This document shows, piece by piece, positions 43,951 to 53,701 of a stretch of DNA of 64,000 bases. The stretch is taken from positions 248,001 through 312,000 of the forward strand of contig NZ_JABMKX010000009.1 of assembly GCF_013204885.1 (NCBI RefSeq), written 5' to 3'. The DNA is from Paenibacillus tritici (GTDB lineage: Bacteria; Bacillota; Bacilli; Paenibacillales; Paenibacillaceae). A program made the position numbers and the translations under genes. How positions within the stretch are numbered: position 1 is the first letter of the stretch; every line of letters starts with the position of its first letter. The notes under the pieces were generated by a model, which worked only from the letters and a program-made list of their open reading frames with translations, was not told where the DNA came from and did not search any database.

Positions 43951-44814
43951 ATGGGTTGTGCTCATAAAAATGCACAGAGGGGAATGAGTCCAATCCGATC
44001 TATAGGTACAACGCTGGCAGCGGGCGCGATCCTGTCATTCAGCCTGCTGCTGGGATGCAGCAATCAAGAAGCATCCAACCCGGTTACTCCGGCGGGAGAA
44101 TCGGCAGAAGCCACTCCGTCTAATACTGCAACGTCTACCCCAGCTATATCAGCTACACCTGCTCTTATGGCTTCATCTACTCCAACTGCTTCACCAGCGA
44201 TTCCGGCAACTCCGTCAGGTATTGCCAGCCAGTTCCTGCCCGAGGGTCTGGCCGATTCCGTCATTATCAATTCCGTTAATGAGGCTGGAACCGTCCGGGC
44301 GAGAGCCGCTACGGAGCGGGGCGAGCTGCTGATGATCTCCAGCGGTCCGGAGGAGCGGGGACATCTGAATGTGTCCAGCAATTATGGTCTCGAAGGGGAT
44401 CAGACCTATCAGGCCGATTACTCCATAGTGTACCGTGAGGATGGTCAGGATCAGGAGTTATTGAAGTTTCCGGCACTCTTGTTCGTACGTCAATCAGATC
44501 AGGTCCTGAAGTTCGATAAAGTCAGCTTCAAGGATGCAGAGGTATACCTGCTTGCTCCCCAATATAAATCAGGGCATGGATTGGTTGCTTATGCCTTTGC
44601 GGTCAATAAAATAAGCGGAGAAGTGTTTCCCCTATCCTTCGTACAGGGTGAACTTGTACAAGATATGCTTGTCTACTCCGAAATTCAGCCCGCACCTGCT
44701 AACCTGAATGAACAGTTAGTTGTGCACTCGCCTGAGGGTGCCGGTGGGGACCCGGAGCTAAAGCCGCGGGTATACGATCTGGATCTCGACAAGCGGCAAT
44801 TTATTGCACGGTAG
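43951..44814 (+). CDS. Lipoprotein of unknown function
   Basis: About 287 residues. A hydrophobic signal (LAAGAILSFSLLLGC) with lipobox LLLGC is followed by a Thr/Pro/Ser/Ala linker (about 35 to 95) and a beta-rich domain (ISSGPEERGHLNVSSNYG ... PRVYDLDLDKRQFIAR) that I do not recognise. It should be membrane-anchored on the outer face. The start is uncertain: ATG 43951 after GAGGAG, ATG 43984 (MSPIRSIG, a cleaner signal peptide) or TTG 43936. Confidence 0.72.
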   Translation: MGCAHKNAQRGMSPIRSIGTTLAAGAILSFSLLLGCSNQEASNPVTPAGESAEATPSNTATSTPAISATPALMASSTPTASPAIPATPSGIASQFLPEGLADSVIINSVNEAGTVRARAATERGELLMISSGPEERGHLNVSSNYGLEGDQTYQADYSIVYREDGQDQELLKFPALLFVRQSDQVLKFDKVSFKDAEVYLLAPQYKSGHGLVAYAFAVNKISGEVFPLSFVQGELVQDMLVYSEIQPAPANLNEQLVVHSPEGAGGDPELKPRVYDLDLDKRQFIAR

Positions 44815-44881
44815 AAGTAGAAGTAGAAGACTATTGAATGTACAAAGATCCCCTAAGTGAAGCATCAGACTCTAAATGGGG

Positions 44882-44923
44882 GACAACGCTGCCGGTAGGA
44901 ATGAAGCCGGCGTTGTCTTATTG
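44882..44923 (+). terminator. Terminator of the lipoprotein gene
   Basis: GACAACGC-TG-CCGG pairs with CCGG-CGTTGTC, followed by TTATTG. Confidence 0.7.
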
Positions 44924-44965
44924 TATAGGAAATTATATTATCCGTCTGTTGTGGATAAGAGGCGT

Positions 44966-45170
44966 GGGCCGAATGTATGCGGAAAACCGAACACAATTGG
45001 GCTGAACGCGTCACGTAGGCCGAATGTATGCGGAAAACCGAATACAATGTGCTGATGCGAGTACGCGTGGGCTGAATGTAATCGAAAAACCGAACACATT
45101 TGGGCTGGACGCGCCGCGTGAGCCAAATGTATGCGGAAAACCGAATACAATGTGCTGGTGCGAAGGTGCG
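44966..45170. repeat. Tandem array of a 51-52 bp unit with a 22-bp dyad
   Basis: Four units start at 44966, 45018, 45069 and 45121. Each holds the dyad TGTATGCGGAAAACCGAAYACA (two CGG/CCG arms around AAAA, TGTAT/ATACA ends). Units 1 and 3 continue with TTGGGCTGAACGCG, units 2 and 4 with ATGTGCTGATGCGA, so the true period is about 103 bp. It lies in the 710-bp gap between the lipoprotein and the ABC permease gene; the rest of the gap holds repeat copy 4. Confidence 0.88.
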
Positions 45171-45337
45171 TGATCAGGATTCTCTGCAATGGGCAGAGGG
45201 ATAAGGGAGGTAGCCATACGAGTTGACTGGACCGCAGAGGTTCTTAGATTATCCACCCGCAGGGTGATTCTGTTCTTAGTTCTCCTCAGTGGTTTAAAGG
45301 TTGATCGTTCTACCGGTTGTAATACCCGCTTAAGCAG

Positions 45338-45471
45338 CGGAGGGGACGGAACGATTGTGGAGAAGCGGCAGCGTTCGCCTTTGTGTCCGGATTTTCACCG
45401 CTAAGGTAAAAATGATAATAAAATCTGGACACAACAGCGATCGGAACAACGGTCCGTTCACGGAGCGTCCA
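45338..45471. repeat. Dispersed structured repeat, copy 4 (degenerate)
   Basis: The block order is preserved (GAGAAGCGGCAGCGTTCGCC, TTTGTGTCCGGATTTTCACCG, AAATCTGGACACAACAGCGA) but with more changes than the other copies and a longer central loop. The arms GTGTCCGGATTTT and AAATCTGGACAC still pair almost perfectly, so the fold is kept. Confidence 0.7.
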
Positions 45472-45525
45472 CCCGTGTGCCAACGCCGATCCAGCTCCTA
45501 AATGGGAGACTAACTCGCTTTCCGT

Positions 45526-46323
45526 TCAATTCCCCGTACTCTCATACCTCGACAACCCGTACCGGAAGATCCCATAAGCCGCAGCCGCGCTCCCTATGGC
45601 CGCGACAGGGGCGAGCAGCCACCAGCCGGACCAGCCGCTTTTGCCGAAGATATAGGTCGCCGGATAAAAGCTGATGAACGCATAGGGCAGCACCGTAGAA
45701 ATAAAGATGCGGATCGCCTGTGGGAACAGTGTGATGGGGTATTTGGCCAGATCGGACAGATTATGCACCATAAGCGGAAAGGCATTGCCCGCATTGCGAA
45801 TCCAGAAGGCCGCAGAATTGCCCGCGAGATTGATAGATACCCGGATGATGACCGCAGTTAGGAACAGCAGGAATAGAATGGCGGCTTTGCCTACGGTCCA
45901 GTGGATAGGGCTGTGCGCAAGCGACTGCCAGATGATGACGCCGCCGATGAGCAGATTGCCAAGCCCGTTGATGCCGATCCCGGTGCAGAATACCTGAAGG
46001 ACAACCGGCACCGGCCGCAGCAGATACCGGTCCAGCTCACCCGTGTTCACCAGCCTTCCGAGGCGCCAGGTGCCTTCAAAGAACAGCGACCCCGCTCCCT
46101 CCGTCAGGAAGATCATGGCGTACATAAAAGTAACTTCCCAGAACTGCCAGCCGTGAATATCCGGAATCCGGTCATAGATGACCCACAGGAAAACAAACCC
46201 CAGCACCTGCGTCAACGCGGCCGAGCACATCAAAATATAAAAATCCTTATTATATTCCAGAATAGCTTTGAGCTGCTGCACATACAGCCTTCTATAGAGA
46301 TACAGCATTTGTGAAGTTTTCAT
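45526..46323 (-). CDS. ABC-2 family permease (DUF990 type), subunit 1
   Basis: A 265-residue six-helix permease of the PF06182-like family (ELDRYLLRPVPVVLQVF, NLSDLAKYPITLFP). I start at ATG 46323 (MKTSQMLYLYRR), preceded by GGGAGG; a 10-residue longer form from 46353 overlaps the neighbour. It is the last gene of a three-gene ABC unit read leftwards. Confidence 0.85.
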   Translation of the reverse strand: MKTSQMLYLYRRLYVQQLKAILEYNKDFYILMCSAALTQVLGFVFLWVIYDRIPDIHGWQFWEVTFMYAMIFLTEGAGSLFFEGTWRLGRLVNTGELDRYLLRPVPVVLQVFCTGIGINGLGNLLIGGVIIWQSLAHSPIHWTVGKAAILFLLFLTAVIIRVSINLAGNSAAFWIRNAGNAFPLMVHNLSDLAKYPITLFPQAIRIFISTVLPYAFISFYPATYIFGKSGWSGWWLLAPVAAIGSAAAAYGIFRYGLSRYESTGN

Positions 46324-46342
46324 TCTGCGTCCTCCCTCTGCC

Positions 46343-47161
46343 TTAGCCTCCATGAATGGTCACCTGCCGGACCGCCCAGTTCCACATGGCTTTGCCGGCG
46401 ATCCAGAGCGCCGCTCCCCACAGGAGCTGAAGGCCGATCAGCCGCAGACTCTCCCCGGTATCTGCCTGCTGCAGAAAGATCATCGTCGGTGTGTGAATAA
46501 TAGCCTGGAAGGGCAGCAGCAGGGCCAGCTTCTCCAGCCAGTCCGGGAAGAAAGCCAGCGGCACCAGAGCGCCGGACAGGAGGTTGGTGAGCGCAATCCG
46601 GGTCCAGACAATACCCAGTGATCCGGTAGACCAGAAGCATAATAGAGCCGCCAGATAGACGACGCCGAATTTGACCACCACTGCGCAGAGCAAACTGACC
46701 GCGAACAGCAGGTAGACGATCAACGAATGGGGAAAGGTGACTCCGGTAAGGAACGTGGCGAACAGGATCAGCAGGACCGTACTCATTGCGCCTTCCAGCA
46801 GGCTTGCGCCCAAGGTCTCTGCGAATCTGGCGGTCTGGAAATCAACCGGCTTCAGCAGGTCCATCGCGACGCTGCCGTCAAGGATTTTGATGGAGATGGC
46901 GGTCTCGGAATACCAGGACAATACGGAATTGGCCAGGAAGGTCACCAGCAGATAGGTTTTCATCTGATCCCAGGAGTAGCCGCCAACCACCCCGCGCCCG
47001 CCGTAGATCCCCTGCCAGAGAAAAAAGATAGCGACCAGATTGATAGAATTCGCCAGCACATTAATGATATAAGAGTTCCGGTAGGCCATCACATTTTGCA
47101 GGGAGCGATTGGCGATGCTGCGGTATTTTTTAAGCGGGGCTGCTGTCATCACGGTGTGCAT
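46343..47161 (-). CDS. ABC-2 family permease (DUF990 type), subunit 2
   Basis: A 272-residue permease homologous in layout to its neighbour (about six helices; GSVAMDLLKPVDFQTARF parallels GELDRYLLRPV). The two probably form a heterodimer. ATG 47161 lies only a few bases after AAGGAGG, so GTG 47152 or ATG 47149 may be the real start. Confidence 0.85.
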   Translation of the reverse strand: MHTVMTAAPLKKYRSIANRSLQNVMAYRNSYIINVLANSINLVAIFFLWQGIYGGRGVVGGYSWDQMKTYLLVTFLANSVLSWYSETAISIKILDGSVAMDLLKPVDFQTARFAETLGASLLEGAMSTVLLILFATFLTGVTFPHSLIVYLLFAVSLLCAVVVKFGVVYLAALLCFWSTGSLGIVWTRIALTNLLSGALVPLAFFPDWLEKLALLLPFQAIIHTPTMIFLQQADTGESLRLIGLQLLWGAALWIAGKAMWNWAVRQVTIHGG

Positions 47162-47167
47162 TCCTCC

Positions 47168-48184
47168 TTATTCCCCGGTTCCGTTCAGGTCCAGATGGCC
47201 GTCATAGACAGCCTTGATGACCTGCTCAATATGGGTGTCCTCCATGCGGAAGTCGATCACTTCACCATGTCTCATCACCCGGCTAACTACCTCACTGGCG
47301 GTATATTCATATCTGTCAAAAGAGACGGAGAACTCCAGCGCGCTCTGCTCTTCAAGCTTCATGCCGGGCGTCAGGGCGAGCTGCGCAAGTAATTCCGGCA
47401 TAGGCGATCCGGCCTGGAAGAAGATGACGCGGTTTTTGGCAAAACGGGCTTTGACTTCGCTCAGGGTGCCGTCATAAATAATTGCCCCGTGATCAATGAT
47501 CACCAGCCGTTTGCACAGGTCCTCAATGTCGCCCAAATCATGAGTCGTCAGCATCACAGTAGTCTTCTGCTCCTGATTGATCTGTCTAATGAATCCGCGG
47601 ATCTTCTGCTTCACGGATACGTCGAGGCCAATCGTCGGCTCATCGAGATACAGAATCGGCGGGTTGTGCAGCAGGGCTGCGGCCAGATCGGCACGCATCC
47701 GCTGACCCAGGGAGAGCTTCCGCGCCGACAGGTGAATGAACTCACCCATCCCCAGCATGTCTGTGAACAGGTCCATATTCTTCTTATAGAGGGCATCGGG
47801 AATCTGATAGATATCCTTCAGCAGCGAGAAAGACTCGGCAATCGGAATATCCCACCACAGCTGGGTACGCTGCCCGAATACTGCGCCGATCTGGGCGGCA
47901 TTCTCCATTCTTCTTTTGTACGGATTGATACCGTTTACAGAAACGCTGCCGGAGGAAGGCATCAGAATGCCGGTCAGCATCTTGATGGTGGTCGATTTAC
48001 CGGCGCCATTCGGACCCACATAGGCAACCGTCTCGCCTGCTTCGATCCTCAGATCCAGCGGCTTCACCGCTACTTTCTCGATATGCCGGGGCACGAACAG
48101 ATGCTTCACCGCCCCCTTGAGGCCCGGTTCCTTCACAGCCTGCATGAAGGACTTGCTCAGCCCTCTGGCTTCAATCATACTCAA
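47168..48184 (-). CDS. ABC transporter ATP-binding protein
   Basis: A 338-residue ATPase: Walker A GPNGAGKSTT (about 57-66), Q-loop IGAVFGQRTQLWWD, signature LSLGQRMRADLAAALL (Gly to Leu variant at LSxGQ), Walker B ILYLDEPTIGLDV, and a C-terminal regulatory region. The FGQRTQLWWD Q-loop is common in ATPases paired with DUF990 permeases. TTG 48184 lies seven bases after GGAGGG; ATG 48178 is the alternative. The cargo is unknown. Confidence 0.9.
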   Translation of the reverse strand: MSMIEARGLSKSFMQAVKEPGLKGAVKHLFVPRHIEKVAVKPLDLRIEAGETVAYVGPNGAGKSTTIKMLTGILMPSSGSVSVNGINPYKRRMENAAQIGAVFGQRTQLWWDIPIAESFSLLKDIYQIPDALYKKNMDLFTDMLGMGEFIHLSARKLSLGQRMRADLAAALLHNPPILYLDEPTIGLDVSVKQKIRGFIRQINQEQKTTVMLTTHDLGDIEDLCKRLVIIDHGAIIYDGTLSEVKARFAKNRVIFFQAGSPMPELLAQLALTPGMKLEEQSALEFSVSFDRYEYTASEVVSRVMRHGEVIDFRMEDTHIEQVIKAVYDGHLDLNGTGE

Positions 48185-48296
48185 GGCTAACCCTCCTATG
48201 TAAAAGGTAAAAGACGTAGGAATAAATATATCACTATGGGAATGTCGAATACTATCGTTTTAGGTCGAATGTGAAAAAACGGCATCCCCCGGCGGC

Positions 48297-48647
48297 CTAC
48301 ACGAACCGGGATTTGCCGCTTCGCTTAAGGAAGGACTTAACGGCGAACCCCAGCAGCAGGGGCAAGGCGAGCTGAACCTCAAGTCTCCAGTCAACTGCAT
48401 ACAGATCAATGAGGTGCAGCTGCTTCAAAAATACATAGATCACGTTGTATATGAGGAAGAAACAGCTGAAGGTGAGCAGAGGGATTAGGGTAAGCACCCC
48501 TTGGTTCCGCAGCAGCCGGTATCCCGCAAGAATGAGAAGGGTATAGCCGGCCATGATCAGCAGGGCCTCATTGCTGCCGAAGCGCAGGAAAGATACGATG
48601 GCGGTGGCCAGATTCAGAGCAGCCGATAGATAACCGATGCGAAGCAT
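48297..48647 (-). CDS. Small membrane protein of unknown function
   Basis: 116 residues with four hydrophobic segments and a basic tail (KSFLKRSGKSRFV). GGGAGG precedes ATG 48647. I do not recognise the family. It is upstream of, and may be transcribed with, the ABC exporter genes (113-bp gap). Confidence 0.6.
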   Translation of the reverse strand: MLRIGYLSAALNLATAIVSFLRFGSNEALLIMAGYTLLILAGYRLLRNQGVLTLIPLLTFSCFFLIYNVIYVFLKQLHLIDLYAVDWRLEVQLALPLLLGFAVKSFLKRSGKSRFV

Positions 48648-48819
48648 GTCGAACCTCCCGGAATTTTGGTTGAATGGGTTACAGATTTCTACATTTTACA
48701 GCGCTTACGCGGGCTTTTACAGGTCCAACAGTGAATGTTCATTATTCCGTGATTGTATGTTATAATGCTTTCTTTTAAAATCGGATATATAGGAAATGGT
48801 AAATATGGAGGGGATCGAC

Positions 48820-49626
48820 GTGAGAGTCTTTGATCGACCGAGAGCATGGAGTATGCCTGGAGATTTGGAAGCAAGCGAGCTTGAAGCCTTCCGGCCGCTG
48901 GAGGCAGCTCAAGCAGATGTGCATGGCACGGTGTCCGGGGCGGGTTCTTCTGCAGAATCCAAAGAGCATATCTATCATCGGGCTATGATTGCTTCGATCC
49001 GAAGTGAAATGAATAAGTTAAGCCAGCTGCTCTCGATTCCTTATGTCGTGTTTTTGACGGACAAGGCAGGCACTATTCTGGAGCTGGTCTACTCTTCCCC
49101 GGATACCCGGACGGAGATGGAGCAGGCGGAACTGCGGCCGGGGGTCAGCTTATGCAGAGAGCGGGCGGGAATGAATGCCGTATCGCTGGCCATGGAGATG
49201 AAGTGCATCGGGGTCGTGCGGGGAGCGGAGCATTCGGATCAGGCCTTCCGGAACTGGAACTGCGTATGCGCACCGCTGCAGGATCATAATACTGTCTACG
49301 GGTATGTCGATATTTCGTTTAATAGAGTAGAGCCGATTGAATTCGCCATACCCTTCGTGCAGCAGATTGCCGAGAATGTGATGGGGAAGTGGATGGAGAA
49401 GAACCCGGAGATGCAGCAGTACCGGCTCGAAGCCACTTTACAGGCATATAAGCTGACCGCACGGGAGCAGGAGGTGGCACGGCTATGGCTGCTTGAGAAA
49501 AGCGCGCTGCACATCGGGAGCGACCTGGGGATCAGTGAAGGCACGGTGCGCAATATGCTGAAGAGCATTTACAGTAAAATGCGGGTGAATGACCGCTTTC
49601 AGTTCGTCAAACGGCTTACGCCGTAG
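48820..49626 (+). CDS. GAF-like sensor with LuxR-type HTH, transcriptional regulator
   Basis: About 268 residues. The middle (about 60-190) looks like the GAF-type input domain of AcoR-like activators (YVVFLTDKAGTILELVYSS, RAGMNAVSLAMEMK, VVRGAEHSDQAFRNWNCVCAPL). The C-terminus is a LuxR-type HTH (LTAREQEVARLWLLEKSALHIGSDLGISEGTVRN). GTG 48820 has GGAGGGG eight bases upstream; ATG 48796 is possible but lacks a spaced site. The effector is unknown. It stands alone between two operons read in other directions, so its targets cannot be told. Confidence 0.75.
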   Translation: MRVFDRPRAWSMPGDLEASELEAFRPLEAAQADVHGTVSGAGSSAESKEHIYHRAMIASIRSEMNKLSQLLSIPYVVFLTDKAGTILELVYSSPDTRTEMEQAELRPGVSLCRERAGMNAVSLAMEMKCIGVVRGAEHSDQAFRNWNCVCAPLQDHNTVYGYVDISFNRVEPIEFAIPFVQQIAENVMGKWMEKNPEMQQYRLEATLQAYKLTAREQEVARLWLLEKSALHIGSDLGISEGTVRNMLKSIYSKMRVNDRFQFVKRLTP

Positions 49627-49745
49627 ACGCCGCCTCTCCATATCCGCGGTACATACAGAATAGCCGGGCAGCGATACTGACGTATCACTTGCCCGGCTAT
49701 TTTAAAATAAGGGTGGTGCAGCGGTGTATGTCTATTATTGAAGGT

Positions 49746-51206
49746 TTATCCGCAGGAGCAGTTCAGTACCGGCTTACGCGCAGCCTGCGTCTCATCCAGC
49801 CGGCTGATCTCTGTGGTGTGCGGTGCATTGATCACGATCTCTGGTGTCTCCTCGGCTTCCTTGACAATCCGGATCATCGTCTCAATGAAGCCGTCGAGCG
49901 TCTCCTTGCTCTCGGTCTCGGTCGGCTCAATCATCATACATTCCTCTACGGTCAGCGGGAAGTAGACCGTCGGCGGATGATAACCGAAGTCGAGCAGCCG
50001 TTTGGCTACATCCAGGGTGCGCACGCCGTATTGCTTAAGGCGTCTGCCGGACATGACGAATTCATGCTTGCAGACCCCCGGGAAGGGAATCTCGAAGTAA
50101 GGGGCCAGCCGGTGCATCATATAGTTGGCGTTCAGCACCGCATTCTCGGAGACCTCGCGCAGGCCGTCCGGCCCGTAGGTGCGGATATAGGCATAAGCAC
50201 GGACGAGAATGCCGAAGTTGCCGTAAAAGGCTTTGACGCGGCCGATGGATTCCGGCCCGCCGCAGTCGAGCGAGAAGCTGCCGTCTTCGTTCTGCGCCAC
50301 GGTTGGCTGCGGCAGGAACGGAATCAGCTTCGCCTTCACGCCAACCGGTCCGGCTCCCGGACCCCCGCCGCCGTGCGGCGTACTCATCGTCTTGTGCAGG
50401 TTGAGATGGACCACATCGAAGCCCATATCGCCCGGGCGGGTAATGCCCATAATCGCGTTGGAGTTCGCTCCATCGTAATAGAGCAGACCGCCTGCTTCAT
50501 GCACAATGGCCGCGATTTCTACGATCTGCGTCTCGAAGAGTCCGAGCGTGCTCGGGTTCGTCAGCATCAGCGCAGCGGTGTCGCTGCCGACAGCGGCCTT
50601 CAGCGCTTCAAGATCGACCATTCCCTTGTCGTTAGAGGGGATGGTCACGGTGTCGAGTCCGGCCGCTGCGGCGCTGGCGGGGTTAGTCCCGTGTGAGGAA
50701 TCCGGCACGATCACCTTGGAGCGGACTTCGCCGCGGCTCTCGTGATAGGCGCGGATCATCATCAGGCCGGTCCATTCGCCATGGGCTCCGGCAGCAGGCT
50801 GAAGGGATACGGCATCCATGCCGGTCAGTCCGGCGAGATCCTTTTGCAGCGTGTACATCAATTCAAGCGCACCCTGAATGCTCTCTTCCGGCTGGTACGG
50901 GTGGATCTTGGACAGGCCGGGGAAGCGGGCGACATCTTCGTTAATTTTCGGGTTATACTTCATCGTGCAGGAGCCGAGCGGATAGAAGCCGTTATCGACG
51001 CCGAAGTTGCGGCGCGACAGGGAGGTATAGTGGCGGATGACATCCACTTCAGAGACCTCCGGCAGCAGTACAGGTTCGCTGCGCAGCAGCCCTTCAGGAA
51101 TGAGTGAGCCAAGGCCCTCGTCCTGCGGCACATCACACAGCGGCAAAGAGTAGGCCGAACGGCCGGGACGGCTTAATTCGAAGATCAGACTTTGTTCCGG
51201 TTTCAT
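49746..51206 (-). CDS. gcvPB: Glycine dehydrogenase (decarboxylating) subunit 2
   Basis: PLP-carrying half of the split P-protein, which decarboxylates glycine and passes the aminomethyl group to lipoyl-GcvH. 486 residues with the PLP lysine near 272 in HLNLHKTMSTPHGGGGPG and the family's FYPLGSCTMKYNPK. Its ATG overlaps the end of gcvPA by four bases. Last gene of gcvT-gcvPA-gcvPB. Confidence 0.95.
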   Translation of the reverse strand: MKPEQSLIFELSRPGRSAYSLPLCDVPQDEGLGSLIPEGLLRSEPVLLPEVSEVDVIRHYTSLSRRNFGVDNGFYPLGSCTMKYNPKINEDVARFPGLSKIHPYQPEESIQGALELMYTLQKDLAGLTGMDAVSLQPAAGAHGEWTGLMMIRAYHESRGEVRSKVIVPDSSHGTNPASAAAAGLDTVTIPSNDKGMVDLEALKAAVGSDTAALMLTNPSTLGLFETQIVEIAAIVHEAGGLLYYDGANSNAIMGITRPGDMGFDVVHLNLHKTMSTPHGGGGPGAGPVGVKAKLIPFLPQPTVAQNEDGSFSLDCGGPESIGRVKAFYGNFGILVRAYAYIRTYGPDGLREVSENAVLNANYMMHRLAPYFEIPFPGVCKHEFVMSGRRLKQYGVRTLDVAKRLLDFGYHPPTVYFPLTVEECMMIEPTETESKETLDGFIETMIRIVKEAEETPEIVINAPHTTEISRLDETQAARKPVLNCSCG

Positions 51207-52555
51207 AGACAGCCCTCCAGTGCGCTTGCGAATTCGTCAATTTCGGTCTTGCTTCGTTTCTCCGTTACGGCAACCAGCATATGTCCGGCCAGCTCGGGGT
51301 AATCCCGGCTTAAGTCATATCCGCCGAGATAGCCTTCCTTCAGCAGCTTGGAGTTCACCGCACTCACACTGCTGCCTTCCGGCAGCTTCAGTACAAATTC
51401 ATTGAAGAACGGGGCGCTGAAGACGCGCTCTGCCCCGGCAATGGCAGCCAGCCTGCCGGCGGCGTAATGACTCTTGCGGATGTTCAGCTCGCCAACCTCA
51501 CGCATCCCCTCTTTGCCCATCACGGATAAGTAGACAGAGGCGCACAGCGCCAGCAGCGCCTGGTTGGAGCAGATATTCGAGGTCGCCTTCTCGCGGCGGA
51601 TATGCTGCTCCCGCGCCTGAAGGGTCAAGACGAAGCCGCGCTTACCGTTACGGTCAACGGTCTGGCCGACGATACGGCCCGGCATCCGGCGCATTAACGG
51701 CTCGGCAACGGCGAAGAATCCGCAGGTCGGACCGCCGAGCGAAGCGGCAATACCGAGCGGCTGCGCGTCGCCGACGACGATGTCGGCGCCAAGCCGTCCG
51801 GGCGATTCCAGTACGCCCAGCGCAATCGGATTCGCGCTGACGACAAGCAGTCCCTTGACCGCATGGATCAGCGGTTCGATCCCGCGCAGATCCTCAATGC
51901 CGCCGAAGAAGTTGGGGGACTGAACCAGAACGGCGGCGGTATCACCGTCGATTGCGGCGGCCAGCTGTGCGAGGTCCGTCACACCATCTGCATAGTCGAT
52001 CTCTACAATTTGCAGGCCCCAGGCATTGGCGGAGGTGCGCAGCACCTGCCGTGCTTCAGGATGCACCGTGCGGGAGACAATCAGCTTCTTGCGTTTGGTA
52101 GCTCCGGCGGCCAGCACTGCTGCTTCGGAGAAGGCGGTTGCGCCGTCATACATACTGGCATTGGCAACCTTCATGCCGGTCAGCTCACAGATATAGGACT
52201 GGAATTCAAAGATCGCCTGAAGTTCGCCCTGGCTGATCTCCGGCTGGTAAGGAGTGTAGGCAGTATAGAATTCCGAACGGGAAATTACATGGTTGATGAC
52301 GACCGGAACGTGGTGGTCGTACAATCCGGCGCCCAGGAAGCTGGTGTGGGTGTCGAAGTCGGCATTCTTGTCAGCCAGGCCCTTCATATGGCGAAGCAGT
52401 GCGTATTCGTCCAGAGCGCCGGACATCGGCATTGTTCCCTGGTAGCGGACAGACTGCGGAATATCGGCGAACAGCTCGTCGATGGACTGAATGCCTACGG
52501 TTTCCATCATTTCTGCACGGTCTTGCTCCGTCATGGGCAGATAGCGGTGCTTCAT
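51203..52555 (-). CDS. gcvPA: Glycine dehydrogenase (decarboxylating) subunit 1
   Basis: The other half of the P-protein. 450 residues; recognised from FLGAGLYDHHVPVVINHVISRSEFYTAYTPYQPE-type text at about 70-105 and GGPTCGFFAVAEPLMRRMPGRIVG. It overlaps gcvT and gcvPB by four bases each, so all three are translated together. Confidence 0.95.
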   Translation of the reverse strand: MKHRYLPMTEQDRAEMMETVGIQSIDELFADIPQSVRYQGTMPMSGALDEYALLRHMKGLADKNADFDTHTSFLGAGLYDHHVPVVINHVISRSEFYTAYTPYQPEISQGELQAIFEFQSYICELTGMKVANASMYDGATAFSEAAVLAAGATKRKKLIVSRTVHPEARQVLRTSANAWGLQIVEIDYADGVTDLAQLAAAIDGDTAAVLVQSPNFFGGIEDLRGIEPLIHAVKGLLVVSANPIALGVLESPGRLGADIVVGDAQPLGIAASLGGPTCGFFAVAEPLMRRMPGRIVGQTVDRNGKRGFVLTLQAREQHIRREKATSNICSNQALLALCASVYLSVMGKEGMREVGELNIRKSHYAAGRLAAIAGAERVFSAPFFNEFVLKLPEGSSVSAVNSKLLKEGYLGGYDLSRDYPELAGHMLVAVTEKRSKTEIDEFASALEGCL

Positions 52556-53676
52556 TGGGGCTTCACTCCTTGGCTCTTTTTGTAGAACGGGGCTTTGATG
52601 ACAACAGCCTTAAGCTGCTTGCCGCGGATCTCCACATACACCTCTGTGCCGGTCTCCGTATAGGCAGCATCCAGCAGGGCGAGTCCGAGATTCCGTTTCA
52701 GTGTCGGGGATTGGGTGCCGGTTGTGACTTCACCGATCTTCACTCCGTCCGCATACACGGGATAGTGGGAGCGGGGGATACCGCGGTCGATCATCTCAAG
52801 ACCTACCAGGCGGCGCGGCAGGCCGGCTTCCTTCTGCTTCAGCAGGGCATCGCGGCCGATAAAATCAGCTTTGTCCAGCTTCACGAAGAACTGGACACCG
52901 GCTTCGAGCGGAGTGATATCCGCTGACAGCTCCTGGCCGTACAGCGGCAGCTTGGCCTCGAAACGCAGCGTGTCGCGTGCGCCGAGTCCGGCAGGAGTCA
53001 GGCCATGCGGAGCGCCTGCCTCGAGCAGGCCGTTCCAGAGAGCAGCCGCTGTATCTGCGGGAGCGTACAGCTCGAAGCCGTCTTCGCCGGTATACCCGGT
53101 GCGGGAGAGCAGGACAGTTACACCGCAGACCTCAGCTTGCTCGATGAAGTGGAAGGGCTTAAGCTCCGGGAGCGGGACCTGCGTGACCTGGGCAAGAATA
53201 GTCTCCGCCAGCGGTCCTTGCAGCGCGAGCAGCAGGGTCTCGTCAGAGACGTTTTTCAGGCTGACACCGCTGAACTCAGGTGTGAGATGCTCCTGCAGCC
53301 ACTGGAAGTCCTTGTCGATATTGGAGGCATTGACAACAAGCATGTAACGCTCCTCGCCCAGCCGGTACACGAGCAGATCGTCAACCACTCCGCCGCCCGG
53401 ATAGAGCATAAGCGTATACTGCGCTGCGCCGTCCTCCAGGCGGCTGACATCATTGGTGGTCATGAGCTGCAGGAAGGCCTCGGAGCCGCTGCCGGTAACC
53501 ATGAATTCTCCCATGTGGGATACATCGAACAATCCGGCGCGTTCACGGACGGCTTCATGCTCCTTAACGATTCCTGTGAACTGCACCGGCAGCTCCCAGC
53601 CGCCGAAATCAATGCATCTGGACTCCGCATAGGCGGAATAGAGGTCATAAAAAGGCGTTCTTCTCAAAGACTCCAT
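52552..53676 (-). CDS. gcvT: Aminomethyltransferase (glycine cleavage T protein)
   Basis: Moves the methylene group from aminomethyl-lipoyl-GcvH to tetrahydrofolate and releases ammonia. 374 residues with the folate-binding Asp in FDVSHMGEF and the RTGYTGEDGFEL and ARDTLRFEAKLPLYG motifs. First gene of the operon, about 25 bases beyond the riboswitch terminator. Confidence 0.95.
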   Translation of the reverse strand: MESLRRTPFYDLYSAYAESRCIDFGGWELPVQFTGIVKEHEAVRERAGLFDVSHMGEFMVTGSGSEAFLQLMTTNDVSRLEDGAAQYTLMLYPGGGVVDDLLVYRLGEERYMLVVNASNIDKDFQWLQEHLTPEFSGVSLKNVSDETLLLALQGPLAETILAQVTQVPLPELKPFHFIEQAEVCGVTVLLSRTGYTGEDGFELYAPADTAAALWNGLLEAGAPHGLTPAGLGARDTLRFEAKLPLYGQELSADITPLEAGVQFFVKLDKADFIGRDALLKQKEAGLPRRLVGLEMIDRGIPRSHYPVYADGVKIGEVTTGTQSPTLKRNLGLALLDAAYTETGTEVYVEIRGKQLKAVVIKAPFYKKSQGVKPQ

Positions 53677-53701
53677 CTCGTCACTCCCTTGGTCTGTTTA
53701 T

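Noticed and set aside
36634..45170. CRISPR arrays at the 36.6, 38.1 or 45.0 kb repeats
   Set aside because: Units are tandem with no unique spacers between exact repeats, the period contents drift throughout, and no cas genes are near.
44865..45256. Overlapping minus-strand frames with repeated FGFPHTFGPR-type peptides
   Set aside because: Products of the 51-bp tandem array read in different frames; no ribosome site and mutually overlapping.
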